Positions 9,909 to 21,765 of a stretch of DNA of 64,000 bases are shown here, piece after piece. The notes beneath the pieces were generated by a model. That model was not told the origin of the DNA and did not search any database. It worked only from the letters and a program-made list of their open reading frames with translations. How positions within the stretch are numbered: the stretch's first letter is position 1; each line of letters starts with the position of its first letter. A program made the position numbers and the translations under genes. The stretch comes from Persicaria tinctoria (taxonomy: Eukaryota; Streptophyta; Magnoliopsida; Caryophyllales; Polygonaceae): assembly GCA_037127255.1 (NCBI GenBank), contig JBANSL010000013.1, positions 26,259,688 through 26,323,687 on the forward strand, given 5' to 3'.

Positions 9909-11890
9909 AATCCATGAATTCGAGGACATTTTTGTACAAGTGAATTTGAGTAATTGATGAGGGTACGATGTTAATTTTTGGCATAGGTGCAAAACGTTAG
10001 TGATACTAATGAGAGGCAGAGGGAGAAAGTAACACGGAGTATATCATTCATTATTTGATTGTCAATTGTCATCGTCACATTCACTATACACCGTAGAATT
10101 TTGACTTGGTAAAATAAAATGGAATGACAAATACATAAAGGATAAACATAAAAAGTTTGAACAACAAAATAGGAGTATTGAAATAGAAAAGACCAATAAC
10201 AGAGTAGCTGCACATTTTAGCTCCAAGGGATTGAGCTCGATGTCGTTCAACACCTCCGACGCCTATCGATTGAGGCACCATCAAGCGGAGGTCCGAGTGA
10301 TGTCCGGAAGAAGAGGTACTAGGACTTTGTATCCTTGGTCCATCCCACGCACCACTGCCATCGAGGAAGAGACACATAAGTCACAGTTGAGGTGATCGAG
10401 TCCAATCTGGTTGGCCAAGTCAGGCCCATAAGTTATAAAGGCCCAGCTTGGACTGACCAGTGAGCCAATGATAGGGAGAACGGTTTAACCCCAAGCATAA
10501 GTAACATTGGAGCAACTGAACCCATTTTTCATGGAATCCTGTTGTACGTGTTTTCTACTTGTGTTTTTTGTTTTTCTCTAATTTGGATGATATCTCGCTT
10601 TTACATAACTCAAATGTCACTGGGGAGGGAGCCCTTGCAAATTTGAAATATGAAATTTTTTGTCTTTGAATTGTGAAATCGCAATATGCAATAGATAATC
10701 AAACACAACATAACCCCAAAAATGAAGAGCTAGCGATCAACAAAACAATATATGGAACGTACAGAAGCAATTGCATGAATGTTCATCACGTATTAACTGC
10801 GCGTATGCACCTACATCGTCCATCCATGATATATCGGAGCCTCAATCATGAGTTCAGTTGGCCATAAGTTCACTGTACGTGAGCAAATAGGATACATATA
10901 TAAAGGGCTCGATCATATTCCAATCGGAATCCTAAAAACTAAACGAGCAAAACACATGCATGCTAAAACCAATGTGATGATCACTAGCTATAGCTAGGAA
11001 TGAGTTAACTCCCTTTCTAGTCGATCGGAGTCAATGTACGTGGTACTAGTCGATGTAAGGTTTGACCCTTTTTCTTCAATCTGTATTGAGAGAATGGAAC
11101 ATGATATCATGCCACTTCTTAACTAAGATCGATCTCAAGGAAATAACCCAGGAGAGGAGATCAAGCAGCATGCAGAGTCGTCAGAGAGGATTACTAGAGA
11201 CGACGATGAGGCGAGAATGAATAGCAAGTTTTGAGTTTTGACATTGGAATTGGATATTACAACCCAGGGTCTAGGTTTCATACAAATACAAATTAAGCTC
11301 TTTGGCCATAACCGAGCCCAATAGGTTACATTGTGTATTACTCAATGTGTCACAAAATTGTGTTTGATAATTTATACACATTTGTAAAAAAAATATTTTG
11401 ACAAATCCTAAAAATATCTTTCTAACAAATACATATGAGTAAAAGTCACAAAACAACATCATTTTAGCAAAAACAAATTACTATAATTCTTCAAAATATT
11501 TTTTATGATTGACCATATATATTTTTTGTGGAAGCAAGTAAATAAATTGGTATCAAGCTAGTCTGACAGAGCGTTTTTTCCTTCTGGATAAGAACGCGGA
11601 GTCCTATATCGATCTTCTTCGAGAGCTTCGTGGGTAGGACTACTGTAAGCCAGATCAACAATTTTATATCTCCTACAACATTAGGTTCCCTAAAATGCTA
11701 AAAACATGACTGATAAAAACTGAATTAAAATGGCGAAGAATGAGTTGGGTATCAAATTACAATTGTTCATATATATGGACTAATCTGGATCCTCAATAAT
11801 AGCCTGGGTTAATGCTGTTTTGACTTTTTCCAATCGGGGAGTTTTAGATATACATAATTAATTGGGCTTGAAATAAAGTATAGGCTTTTT
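9909..11890. other. Intergenic, no gene recognised
   Basis: Short frames near 10062-10377 and 10673-10867 have no recognisable domain or codon pattern. The stretch 10210-10380 is richer in G+C and could be a decayed exon, but nothing supports that further. It probably includes the upstream region of the gene at 11968. Confidence 0.5.
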
Positions 11891-11902
11891 CTTTTTCCGA
11901 AA

Positions 11903-11912
11903 ATATAAATAA
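11903..11912 (+). promoter_or_regulatory. Candidate TATA box
   Basis: ATATAAATAA lies 56 bases upstream of the ATG at 11968, consistent with a TATA box giving a short 5' leader. Nothing else of the promoter is recognisable. Confidence 0.4.
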
Positions 11913-11967
11913 AGTTTATCAATGCGTTAAGTTGCCCTAGAAGAAACAAAAAAAAAACCTCACAGGG

Positions 11968-12636
11968 ATGGATCGGATGAATACAGTTAGCAATTACACA
12001 GGCGACGACGGAGTGGAGATCGACCCGGTGCGTCAGCGCGAGCATGAGTGCGACTCTGGTCGTTACGGGCTTCAATTCTTGGGAACCTTTTGCTTCCTTT
12101 TACCGACCTATTTCATCTACTTATGCTTCACCTTCACTTATGAGTTGATGCCACTCTACCAAAACGAAACCTTCTTCGTCGTGTTTCTTATCGCCTTGAA
12201 AATGCCTATCATGACCGGATCCTTGCTTGGAAAAACCCGGAAGGAGGAGCTTCGCTGGCGAGCCTACATCGGGGGAATATCCCGAGGATACGCTTCCTAT
12301 CTCATTTCACGCCCTTTTTTGATCTATCAACTCCACTCCCCCTCGGATTTGTTAGCGGTGCTCTTCTTGATCGCGATACAAGGGTTGATGATCTCCGTAA
12401 TCCTTGATTGTTACGTGCTTTACCTGTACTACGTCGCCGCCGCCGTGTCCGCCTCCTATACTGGGTTTGGCCCCACCCATCCCTTTACTCTGATTGTCTT
12501 CATTGTGTCCATCGGAGCCGTGTTTCTTCGCGCCTGGCTTGTTTCGATGTTCGGTTGTTTCGAGGATAAAAGAGAGAAGCGATTGCATTGTTGGGTCATC
12601 CGATCCTCTATGCCACCTTCCAACTGGGTCGATTGA
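11968..12636 (+). CDS. Multi-pass membrane protein of unrecognised family (copy 1)
   Basis: A 222-residue single-exon frame. I do not recognise the family. It has about five hydrophobic segments: near residues 33-55 (LQFLGTFCFLLPTYFIYLCF), 67-85, 118-137, 139-158 (a close pair, LLAVLFLIAIQGLMISVILD and YVLYLYYVAAAVSASY) and 164-186 (PFTLIVFIVSIGAVFLRAWL). An acidic N-terminus precedes them and there is no obvious signal peptide. Its best match in the window is the convergent gene at 13597-14250, roughly half identical over the C-terminal 100 residues, including YAS(Y/F)LIS and FGP.HP.TLIVF.VS. The paralogue begins MNTHS, so the Met at codon 4 (MNTVS, 11977) is an alternative start. Two intact divergent copies argue for a real gene rather than a chance frame. 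Confidence 0.7.
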   Translation: MDRMNTVSNYTGDDGVEIDPVRQREHECDSGRYGLQFLGTFCFLLPTYFIYLCFTFTYELMPLYQNETFFVVFLIALKMPIMTGSLLGKTRKEELRWRAYIGGISRGYASYLISRPFLIYQLHSPSDLLAVLFLIAIQGLMISVILDCYVLYLYYVAAAVSASYTGFGPTHPFTLIVFIVSIGAVFLRAWLVSMFGCFEDKREKRLHCWVIRSSMPPSNWVD

Positions 12637-12639
12637 TTG

Positions 12640-13590
12640 ATTCATCTAGGATCAAAGTTTCGTTATGTTTCGCATTCATATACGTCCTTAGTTAATTAAT
12701 GCACTTTTCCTAGTGTTGGGGTTTTTGTACAATCACTTTAATGTTTCTCTCATAATTGGAACTAGTTTTTTTCCCGAACCGTGTTTGAATTTTTCATAAT
12801 ATTTTCGGCCGAGTTTAATGTCTTAAACAAATTATTCGACACTGAGTATGAAATATTTTTTTTTGTACACTATCAATGTAATGTTATAAGATGCCTGAAA
12901 CATTTCCTATCATATCTCTATGGTATATTTCTCTCCCTTTATATAAAAGGGTCAAATATTTATTGAAGGTCGAACCTAGAAGGTGGAACTCAATAGTGAG
13001 AACACTTTATACAACATTATAAATAGAAAACAAATAGAAAATGTCTAATAAACTTGGACGAGGAGAAAATAACGCAATTAGTAAAATTGTTAACCATCAC
13101 ATGAAAATGATCTTTGGAATAGAATAGGAGTATAGGATAAAAAATACATCCTTAAACATTCTATTTTTTTTTAATAAACTAAATTAGTGGTAGTTGATAG
13201 ATTATATAGTCTTTATATTGTATAGCGGGTCAAACATATTAATATTTGAAAAAAGATTTAAGTTACAAAGTGTGGTAATAAACTAGTTCATTCATTACAT
13301 AAGTCTTACATAATTATTACAATACTTGAATAGGAATGCGAAATAGCTAGATCGAAAGATAATTATTAGTAATGCCAAATAGATCGAAAGATAATTCTTC
13401 CTATATATGGGTGGATTAATCCGGAAGCACAAGTGCACAACGTGCTTTCATCGATCTCACTTTAAGTTGATGCGTACAACTGGGTAGGAGTTACTGCTGA
13501 TTCATTGTCACTTTTCTTATCCAACAATCAATGTGGGACGACATTTTATCTAACACGTCCCCTCAAGAGTACGACCCGCCTGGATCGGAT
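12640..13590. other. Spacer between convergent paralogues, no gene seen
   Basis: AT-rich DNA containing the 3' flanks of both membrane-protein genes. No coding signal or complete transposon was found. Confidence 0.5.
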
Positions 13591-13596
13591 TGACAC

Positions 13597-14250
13597 TTAA
13601 TTATTTTTTTCTTCTTCTCGATCGAGACTCTCAATCTCTTTAAATTCATTACAATATTGGTGATTACGAATGATGTCGACAATCGGATTGAACCAGTGGT
13701 GAAGAAATATCATAGCGAGGGACACAAAGAAGACGATCAAAGTGTGAGGATGCATAGGACCAAACGCGTTGTAGGCAGCTGATACAGCGCCGGCAAGGAG
13801 GCAAAGATAAATCCCGTAAAAACCGAGCAAGACGGAGATCATTAAGCCCGGCATAGTGATCAAGAAGATGACGTCGACAAAATCCCAAGGCCCCTGAAGT
13901 TGATGGGTGAATAAAGGACTCGAAATAAGGAAGGATGCATAAACTCGGATGATTCCCTTGAGGAAGCGACGACGAACAAGGCGTTTCTCCGGGTTGAGGT
14001 TTCGGATAGGTCCGTGAGTCGATTCGAGTTGGCGACCAAACTCGAGGGAGATCATAACACAGGCTGCGACAAGGTGGCAAAAATACGAGGTAACCAAATC
14101 GCTATCAGTCCCGATAAGGTAAATAAAAAAAGTGGGGATAATGAATAAGACCGTGAAGAAGAGACGATAAACGGCATCACGACGGCCTGGAGGGGGATCA
14201 TAAAGAGTAGTCACGACCTCCGCAGTTTGGACATCACTATGTGTATTCAT
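13597..14250 (-). CDS. Multi-pass membrane protein of unrecognised family (copy 2)
   Basis: A 217-residue single-exon frame starting at the ATG at 14248-14250. Hydrophobic segments lie near residues 27-47 (VYRLFFTVLFIIPTFFIYLIG), 52-70, 122-141 (DFVDVIFLITMPGLMISVLL), 143-163 (FYGIYLCLLAGAVSAAYNAF) and 168-188 (HTLIVFFVSLAMIFLHHWF). The C-terminus is charged (EIESLDREEEKNN). Between segments two and three is a basic loop (RRRFLKGIIRVYASFLISS) that is also conserved in the copy at 11968. The genes face each other tail to tail, about 960 bases apart, so an inverted duplication is the simplest origin. The function is unknown; the protein probably sits in a membrane. Confidence 0.72.
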   Translation of the reverse strand: MNTHSDVQTAEVVTTLYDPPPGRRDAVYRLFFTVLFIIPTFFIYLIGTDSDLVTSYFCHLVAACVMISLEFGRQLESTHGPIRNLNPEKRLVRRRFLKGIIRVYASFLISSPLFTHQLQGPWDFVDVIFLITMPGLMISVLLGFYGIYLCLLAGAVSAAYNAFGPMHPHTLIVFFVSLAMIFLHHWFNPIVDIIRNHQYCNEFKEIESLDREEEKNN

Positions 14251-14603
14251 TCGATCTGGATCAGTGATGCTATTTTTGAGTTAGAGACTTGGAAAAAAAT
14301 CAAAACAAAATTCAATAGATTCGATCGATCTTCTTGTAGAGGCGAGGGTACGTACTATTTTTAGAATAAATCATAACAAACTAGATTAGGATTGGATCAA
14401 AAAACAAAGTAGATTAAGATTTAATACCCATTTCTAGAATTGTATGATGTGATTACTTACTTTTACGGTAATTGAGGAAGTTTAAATCCCTGAAATTACA
14501 GGATAGCATGTAACTAAATGACACACTTCTCTCATTCTAAATGTGGTTTTTTAGTTTCAGTGACTATTAATTAAAGACATTATTTTGTTTATTTAAAAAG
14601 AAA

Positions 14604-14695
14604 AAGGGTCAATTTGCCGACTATACAAATACAAAGGCCAAATTAGCCAAATATACAAGATTTTGGGAATTTTGCAAAACTATACACAATACTAC
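14604..14695 (+). repeat. Left terminal inverted repeat of MULE A
   Basis: It begins AAGGGTCAATTTGCCGACTA and includes GGCCAAATTAGCCAAATATAC and TTTTGCAAAACTATACAC. The complement of 35720-35806 and the sequence 32322-32410 both align with it over about 85 bases, and the complement of 32225-32300 over about 40 bases, with substitutions and small indels. These ends therefore belong to one MULE family. Confidence 0.7.
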
Positions 14696-15429
14696 AACAA
14701 AGCCGCGCGGACCTCCCCCGATCTCTCCTTCTGATTTTCGCCAACGCTGACACGAGATAGACCGAGATCTGATTTTCGATCGCTGTAGATATCGATCAAC
14801 GCCGATCTCCTCCTGATTTTCAGTACTACATCTATCTAATATCAAAGCATTACTGGATTGTGGTTTTAATGTCAGCATTCGTATAGTTGGTAGATCTGTC
14901 GTTCATAGATCTGTGAAAAAAACTTCAATTCGTGTGTAAATATCGTTTTATATCAAATAGCTGAACTCGTATAGTGTAGATCGTGTAATTTCGACTTCGA
15001 TTGTTACTGTTTCGATACAAATCCGAGTAAGTCGTCAACAATATATAGAGTTTCAAGTTCTTCGTCGATCTGCTTCGTTAATAGATACTCGATCTGTCAA
15101 CATCACGAAACTTAAATCTGTCTGTTGGATGAATTCGAAATGTTGTGCTTGAATGAATTGAAAGGAAATAATTGTATGAATTGTTCTACATAGATCTGTT
15201 TTGATTTCTGGCCTTGTTGTGTAATGCTGACACTGTCTGAGATTTCGTAAATAAATGACATGTATCTAACTTATTTCTATCATGATGACACGGAATCATA
15301 TGCAATTCATTGTACTTGTATACATATTGCCTGTATCTAACTTATATCTATCATACTGACATGGAATCAGAATTAACTCATTGTGCTTGTTTGCATATTG
15401 TCTCTAATTAATTGATAGGTCAATCATAA

Positions 15430-17821
15430 ATGGAACCTCATGTGATTATAGTAGTATTTGGTGGATCATGGGTGTTTGTTGAAACAGGCCTGGAATTTGT
15501 TGGAAATACAACATCAAAGGTGTTTTTGCTATATGATTCAACCACACTACAAGACTTGAAGAGAAAGGTGTGCACTAGATTCAATGTAGACAGTGTGCTT
15601 GAATTGCAATTTAGTCATTTGCACCTATGCAAAAAGCTGAAAGCCCCACTTACAGTTGATTGTGACACTGATTTGAAAGAATTCCTCGATATATCAGCAC
15701 TAGATGGTGTAAACTATGCTGTTGAGTTGTGTGTCAGCATACATGCACAACCACTTGCAATTGTTGACACAGCTGACAGGGAGAGTGGGAAATCAGTTGG
15801 ATTGATTGAGTATGACAGGGAGCAAAATCATATGATTGTTGGCACTCAAATGCAGACGGTGGGGTCAGATGACATGGATGATGATATGGATGATGATAAT
15901 GACATTGATTGTGATGCTAAAACCTGGAGGAGACTGCACTCTTCAATGCGCAGTAGAGATAAAACAATAGAAGATTACAAGGATGACAGTTCTAGCATGA
16001 GTAGTTTCAACAATACCTCATCCAGCACAATGTACATTGGGAGAACCTTTGAATCAAAGAAGGAAATGAAGGATGCTTTACGTATATTATCGGTGACAGA
16101 AATATTTGGGTACCGAGTAACGAGATCTGAACCCAAGTATTTTAGGACGCATTGCGTGGATACTAGCTGCAGATAGAAGTTACACGTAAATAATGTTTCT
16201 CAGAATTGCTACGAGGTGTCAGCGTACAATAGTGTGCACACATACACATGGGATGTGAGAACAAGCAATTGCAGGCAAGCACCTTCCTCAATGGTAGCAA
16301 GCATAATCCAGCCAATGTAAGTGTCTATATGTCATCAAAATAACACTCAATTCAAGTATCACATCATTCATTCTAATGTATACATTATTACAGTGTCAGC
16401 AGCGGCTACAATCCAAAGCAGATAATGGATAAAATGAGGACCGAAAAAAGAATTCCCATTAGTTATTGGACAGCGTGGCGGTCAGGAAGAATTGCACAAG
16501 AAAGGGACAGAGGGACACCGGAATCAAATTTTGCTGACTTGCCATTATTTTGTCACATGATTATGGAGAAAAATGATGGAACTGTTGCATTGATGTCAAC
16601 AGATAATGATGACAGGTTTAAATACTTGTTTTTATCATTTGGACAGTGCATTCGGGCCTTCCCTGCATTGAAAAAGGTATAAAATTATCAGTGTCGGCAC
16701 AGATCACTTTTGAATATTTCATTGTCATCACACAACTTATAATCATTATTTTACAAGTTGTTGTTATTGATGGGACATTTTTAACTGGGAAATACAAAGG
16801 GACTTTGCTTGGAGCAGTAGCGCAAGATGCAAACAGAAATATTTTCCCGCTTGCATTTGCCATTGCTGACACAGAAAACAACAGCTCTTGGGAGTGGTTT
16901 CTTCGCCAGCTGAGGAAGGTTGTTCCTCCGTCAAATGATTTAGTGTTTGTGTCTGATAGACATGTCAGCATTTCAAGAGCAATTGGCTTGGTTTACCCCA
17001 GTGCACATCACTGCATTTGTAGATGGCACATGGAACAAAACATTAGAAGCACCTTCAAGAAAAGATACTTAGGAAATTGGTTCAAGAAAGCAGCAGATAG
17101 TTATAGTACTAGGGAGTTCGACAAATATTTTGACCGCATAAAGGAAAGCTGCCTGAAGATGGCGACCTATTTAGTGTTAGCAGGAGTACATAGGTGGGCT
17201 AGAGCACATTCACCAATCACCATATACAACATGATGACATCTAATAATGCAGAGAGCATAAATGCCATTTTCAAGGGGAAGAAAAATTATCCTATTGTTG
17301 CACTGTTGAATTTTGCTAGAGAGAAACTCGGAGCATGGTTCCAAGAGCGTAGAGAAAAGGCATCCAAACATGAGGACAAGTTGACGCCAGCAATATTTGA
17401 TTTGATTAGGAACCTACAAGATGAAGTTAGAGAATACAAGGTTCAGAGGCTGGATGAATATAAATTTGAAGTAAAAGGGCAAGGGTCTCATGCAATAGTG
17501 GACCTGTAAGAAAAAATGTGCACTTGCAAGTTTTTCGATATAGAGAAGATCCCATGTGTTCATGCTCTTTCAGCCATCCTGAAGATTAAGGCAAATGTAT
17601 CAGACTTTGTTGCCAGATTTTACACAACTGATGCTTGGAAATTAGCTTATGCTGAAACAATATACCCAGTGCTGACAGACGATGAATCAGGCGTCCCTGA
17701 AGCAATAAGATCTATAAAGTGTTACCCTCCTGTTGTTAAGAGGGGACCAGGAAGACCTCCCTCTAAGAGACTGTTGCCTGCGTGTGAGCTAAAGAGAAGA
17801 CTGAAGTACTCCAGAAAATGA
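15430..17821 (+). pseudogene. MULE (MuDR-type) transposase, nearly complete
   Basis: Exon 1 (15430-about 16315) has an N-terminal PB1-like region, an acidic stretch (DDMDDDMDDDND), and a MuDR DNA-binding domain (YIGRTFESKKEMKDALRILS). An intron (GTAAGTG...TTACAG) ends at 16394. The DDE core follows: DGTFLTGKYKGTLLGA (first Asp), VSDRHVSI (second Asp) and NNAESINAIFKG (Glu), so the triad is present. A SWIM zinc finger follows (CTCKFFDIEKIPCVHALSAI), then an AT-hook-like RGPGRPPSKR near the C-terminus. Two in-frame stops interrupt it: TAG at 16174-16176 in the DNA-binding domain and TAA at about 17507-17509 just before the SWIM finger. Both fit single C-to-T type changes. An intron around 16680-16755 has unclear borders. 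The protein would cut and insert MULEs with terminal repeats such as those of A and B. Confidence 0.85.
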
Positions 17822-17840
17822 TGGTGTCAGCATTGCTCAA
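17817..17840 (+). repeat. 24-bp repeat over the transposase stop (copy 1)
   Basis: Identical over 24 bases to 18301-18324. It contains GGTGTCAGCATTGCTCAA, that is, the element A motif. This copy includes the transposase stop codon TGA at 17819-17821. A third, partial copy lies near 18219-18235. Confidence 0.85.
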
Positions 17841-18300
17841 GACTGGCTCGCTTTATATCGTATACTTCTAAGATACAATCACTTAGAAACACCCCAGTGA
17901 TATATATTGCATACAATAAACCTGTTCTGTTTTGGAAATTACCTTTTTCGTAGTTTACATAAACCCATGTCAGCATTATGGGCAATGCTTACACTGATAC
18001 ATTCCCATATGTTTTCAAAAAGATTCAATTCACTTTGTTTCAGCATTACTTATGTCATATTGGATTTTGTACATTGTATGTGATTGGGGACTATATCAAA
18101 TTCGATCTAATGTAAAAAGCCAGATGCTTAGTTCCGAATAAGTACGTTAAACACAACAAAACACATACATTCAATATACGCGAACGATAATCAATTGAAA
18201 CAGTTGATATCCAAACCCAGAATGATGGTGTCAACAAAATACATACAGTTAATATCCAACTACATATCCAACTACAATGTCACTTGAACTAAGTACTTAG

Positions 18301-18324
18301 AATGATGGTGTCAGCATTGCTCAA
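18301..18324 (+). repeat. 24-bp repeat over the Ulp1 gene stop (copy 2)
   Basis: Identical to 17817-17840. On the minus strand it covers the stop codon of the Ulp1-like gene (18321-18323). Each convergent gene of element A therefore ends in the same 24-bp sequence, in the same plus-strand orientation. Confidence 0.85.
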
Positions 18325-19758
18325 ATTATGAAGCTCCAAGACTCCTTGATCAAGTCTGAGCAAATAAACTCTCTGTAGCGGAATAGCTTCTCATTTGTGA
18401 TGGTGGTGACATCTCCGCCAAATACAACAGCCTCGATTGCTTTCACTGTAAACACCCCACTGGCACTTCTGCACACACTCACAAAACAGACAAATAGGGG
18501 TGTGTCAAAAAAAGATAAATAGAAAGTAAATGTATGTCAGCAATTAATATAAAAGTTAGGTAAGAGTGCGAACCCAGATTTATCATGGACCATGTCAGGA
18601 ACCTTCCTTATCTCAAATGGTGTAGAGCTAAAGTTTTCATATATTCCACACTTCTCCAAGTGTATAGGAAGCCAGTGAGCAATAGGCTGGAGTTCTGCAT
18701 CTAGTACACCCTTGCCAACCCCGTAGACATTGCAGTCATAGACATTGATCACCTTCTGATCAATTATGATCTCTAAAGCAACCCAATGCTTGTTGATGAC
18801 GTTAAAGGGTGTGTAAATCTTGTTTGCAGACGCCCATGGTTTACCATACTGGTCAGGGAAAAGACCCAGGAAATAGCTCGCAGTCATTTCTGACACAGGC
18901 AAATCTACTTCGTACGCTTTGGCATTAGATGGCATGTAGTTCTGATAGAAAACCCAATCAAGGACAACAAACTCTGCATACTTATCGGCTTCCTCATGGA
19001 TCCTCTTCCTCAAATAATACAACCCTGCTTCAATATGCTACAACACACAATAACAAGCTACTGTCAGCACTAGATATACCTCAACAAATATCAATAAACA
19101 AAAACCAGAAGACAAACAATATGAAATATAATTGCTGCCAGATCATTTACCGAACAATCCAGCCACATGTCCTTGTTTAGAATTGGTTTAAAAAAGGATT
19201 TATCAACTCTTCCAGAAGCAACAATGACAGAAAAATCCCTGAAACACAAGCAAAAATTATGAATTAAACACAGAATCATAAGAGGTAGAGGTGTCAGCAC
19301 AGGACATTTAATGATTATATAACGAGTAAAAAGATAAAAAAAATACCGATTACTCCTCATAGTTTTGTACAAAAACTCATGATCATCTTCACTTAAAAGT
19401 GACTTCTTCGCATTGTGCTTGGGCCACCTCCCTTTCTTTTCTTGCTGCTTATATGGACTCGTCAGAAAGGTACTCGCTTTTGGGATACGCTTGGATCGCC
19501 TGAGTGCTTCAATCTCTTCGACTACTTTAGGGTGCTTGTTGTAGGCAACCCAGTCACTCACTACAGGAAATCCAACCGTGTCAGCATTTTCATCACCTTC
19601 AGGAGTATCCAAGTTGATAGTCCCTGGTGGTGCAATGGTAGGAGGTGGAGTTGCTGCAACATCAGCCTTCTCATCCCCATCACCCTTGCCACCTAATGAG
19701 GTAACAACATCCTTACACTCTTCACTACTTGACTTCACTAGCAGGTCAGCTTCTACAT
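18321..19758 (-). pseudogene. Ulp1-like protease part of the DUF1985-Ulp1 gene
   Basis: The 3' half of the gene split by the Gypsy insertion. Exons on minus: 19758-19347 (linker: KSSSEECKDVVTSLGGKGDG, PTIAPPGTINLDTPEGDENA), 19238-19151, 19037-18574 and about 18465-18321. All have GT/AG borders that keep frame. The last two exons form a C48 (Ulp1/SENP) cysteine protease fold. The catalytic His lies in NKHWVALEI and Asp in VYDCNVYG. The expected SGxCGVF motif reads SGASGVFTVKAIE, so the nucleophilic Cys is Ser if the splice site at 18465 is used (a neighbouring AG at 18468 gives SGSASGVF, also without Cys). Ulp1 enzymes cleave SUMO from proteins; this copy is probably inactive. It sits tail to tail with the transposase. 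Confidence 0.75.
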
Positions 19759-21765
19759 TGTTGGTAGGAGGAAATCGAGTTGCAAAATAGAATGTAAATA
19801 AAATAAGGCAAACCAGATTCCGTCCCTTGCAAATAATTACAAGACCTCCTCCTGATGCAGCAGCGGGAAGTCAGGATCGATCCACGAGGAAGCGTGTCAG
19901 CGGATCCTAGGTAGCGGAGAAATCTCACGAACAGAGGTCGACAACAGGGTCCTCGATCTCGACTAGGGTAGTCGACAGAAGATCGGACAGTCGAACACAA
20001 CGCAGCAGCTAGCACAGGCAGAGGCTTGTCGATGTCGATGAGGGGCTACTCGATGTCGAGTACTGTCCTTGTCGACTTCGCTTCGTCTCGTCCAGTACCT
20101 GCACAGTTAAGCTACAGCGATGCTAGATCAAAGATCAGTAACTCGAGGTCGACCAGGCTTGGTTGAGATCGAGTAGACAGAGAATTAAAACGAAATAAAG
20201 AAATAAAGTAAAGGCAAATGCTTTGGGACTTTCGAAATAAATTGTATGTAAAAGGCTTCCAAGATTGGGGTTTGCAAAAACGATAACCAAGCATGCATAA
20301 GGTAGAACCAAACAAATTATCATGTAAATCGCATCAAAGGACTAAGCTTTCGCCTTTTCCAATAATTAGACAACTCTCTCAAGAAACCCTAATTGTCTCT
20401 ACCGATTTTATGTTTATAATCCAAGTTGTTAGCATGGATCTCCATTAGACGGGTAATAAACACATCAACAAGTAGGAAAATGCTCAAAACATGATAAAGG
20501 TCAGATCTTTACCTCAAACACGCATGGCTATCGCTGGGCTCGCCCCAACCCTAGAAGTGGGTGGACTACTCACGCCTCATCGCAAACGCAGACATTGATT
20601 GGAAAGAAATAACAACTTGCATTAACTAAATTCAAAGCCTTTACAATCCTAGCAATCAACTCTCGTAAACTGTCAAAACCTTAAAACCTCTGAACTCCCT
20701 AAACCCTCTCTGTGGAACTACTTCTCCTACTCACTTCCCTCCCTAGAATTCCATTCATAAAACTGAGCCCCATGGGCTTTATTTATAGCCTTCTATTCTT
20801 TGCTACTCAAGGATAGAATATATATATCTATATCTAAAACTATATCTAAAATGCTTAAGGATAAATAAAAGCGATAATGAAATTAAATCTAAATATATCT
20901 AAATTGTCTCAAGTGGATAAAACTCTCTTCTTCATGATAGATGTAGATAATTCGGATAGACTAGGCTATCCTCGGCTCTAAGGACTCCAACTCCGAGTAG
21001 GATTCGTCAAGCCACGTCAACAACTTCTGGATTCGTCGTCGATGTCGACTAGGGCTCGTCGATGTCGACTAGGAAAGTCGTCGACTGGGCTGGCTTGTCG
21101 TCTCGGCTAGCAGGTCCTCGACGTGGCTTCTTCCGCTGCAGCGAGCCGCTTCTTCCGCTGCAGCGAGTCTGTCCGTCCGCAGGTGCGAGAACCCCCTTCC
21201 GCTGGAGCGAGTTGGCGAGCTCCCTCGTCTTGGTGCGTCCCGCTGGCAGCGAAGATTTCCGCGGCAGCGAGTCGAGTCACTGGCAGCGAGTGCTGCCTGG
21301 TCGTCCTCGGCTTTCCTCCTCTCCTCGTCGACTCCGGGTGTGGTGCTGAGGCGTCGTCGATCTCGACTAGGGCTTGTCGAGATCGAGTAGGGCTCCGGAG
21401 CTGGGTTGGTCTGGCTCTCGACATTGCTCCTAGTCGACAAGGCCTGTGCTCGGACATGCTCGTCTAGATCGAGTAAGGTCTACTCGAAATCGAGTAGCCT
21501 GGGCTCTCAGCTTGATTCGACTGGTCCCGCTGCTTCTTTGACCTTGGACTTCTGTAGTGGTTTTCCGAGCTTTTCTGACCTTCCTTAGAGTTGCTGTAAA
21601 ACGTCTCGAATTCTGCAAATTTAAACAGAAACTGGTGTAGATTCCATAATTTGGCAAATAAACATAAACTACATAGATTCTGTACTATCTAACCCAAATG
21701 TATGCAAAGTATGCAGAAAATGATATTAAAGTTACTGTAAAATATGGCAGATTTAGCTCACAACA
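19759..21765 (-). repeat. 3' LTR of the Athila-like element
   Basis: A 2,007-bp direct repeat of 26454-28476, about 98% identical by eye. It carries many copies of the TCGA-NN-TCGA motif. Confidence 0.93.

Noticed and set aside
14550..14603. Target duplication of element A
   Set aside because: Flanks on the two sides share only TAATTAA-like AT-rich words; no convincing 8-11 bp duplication.
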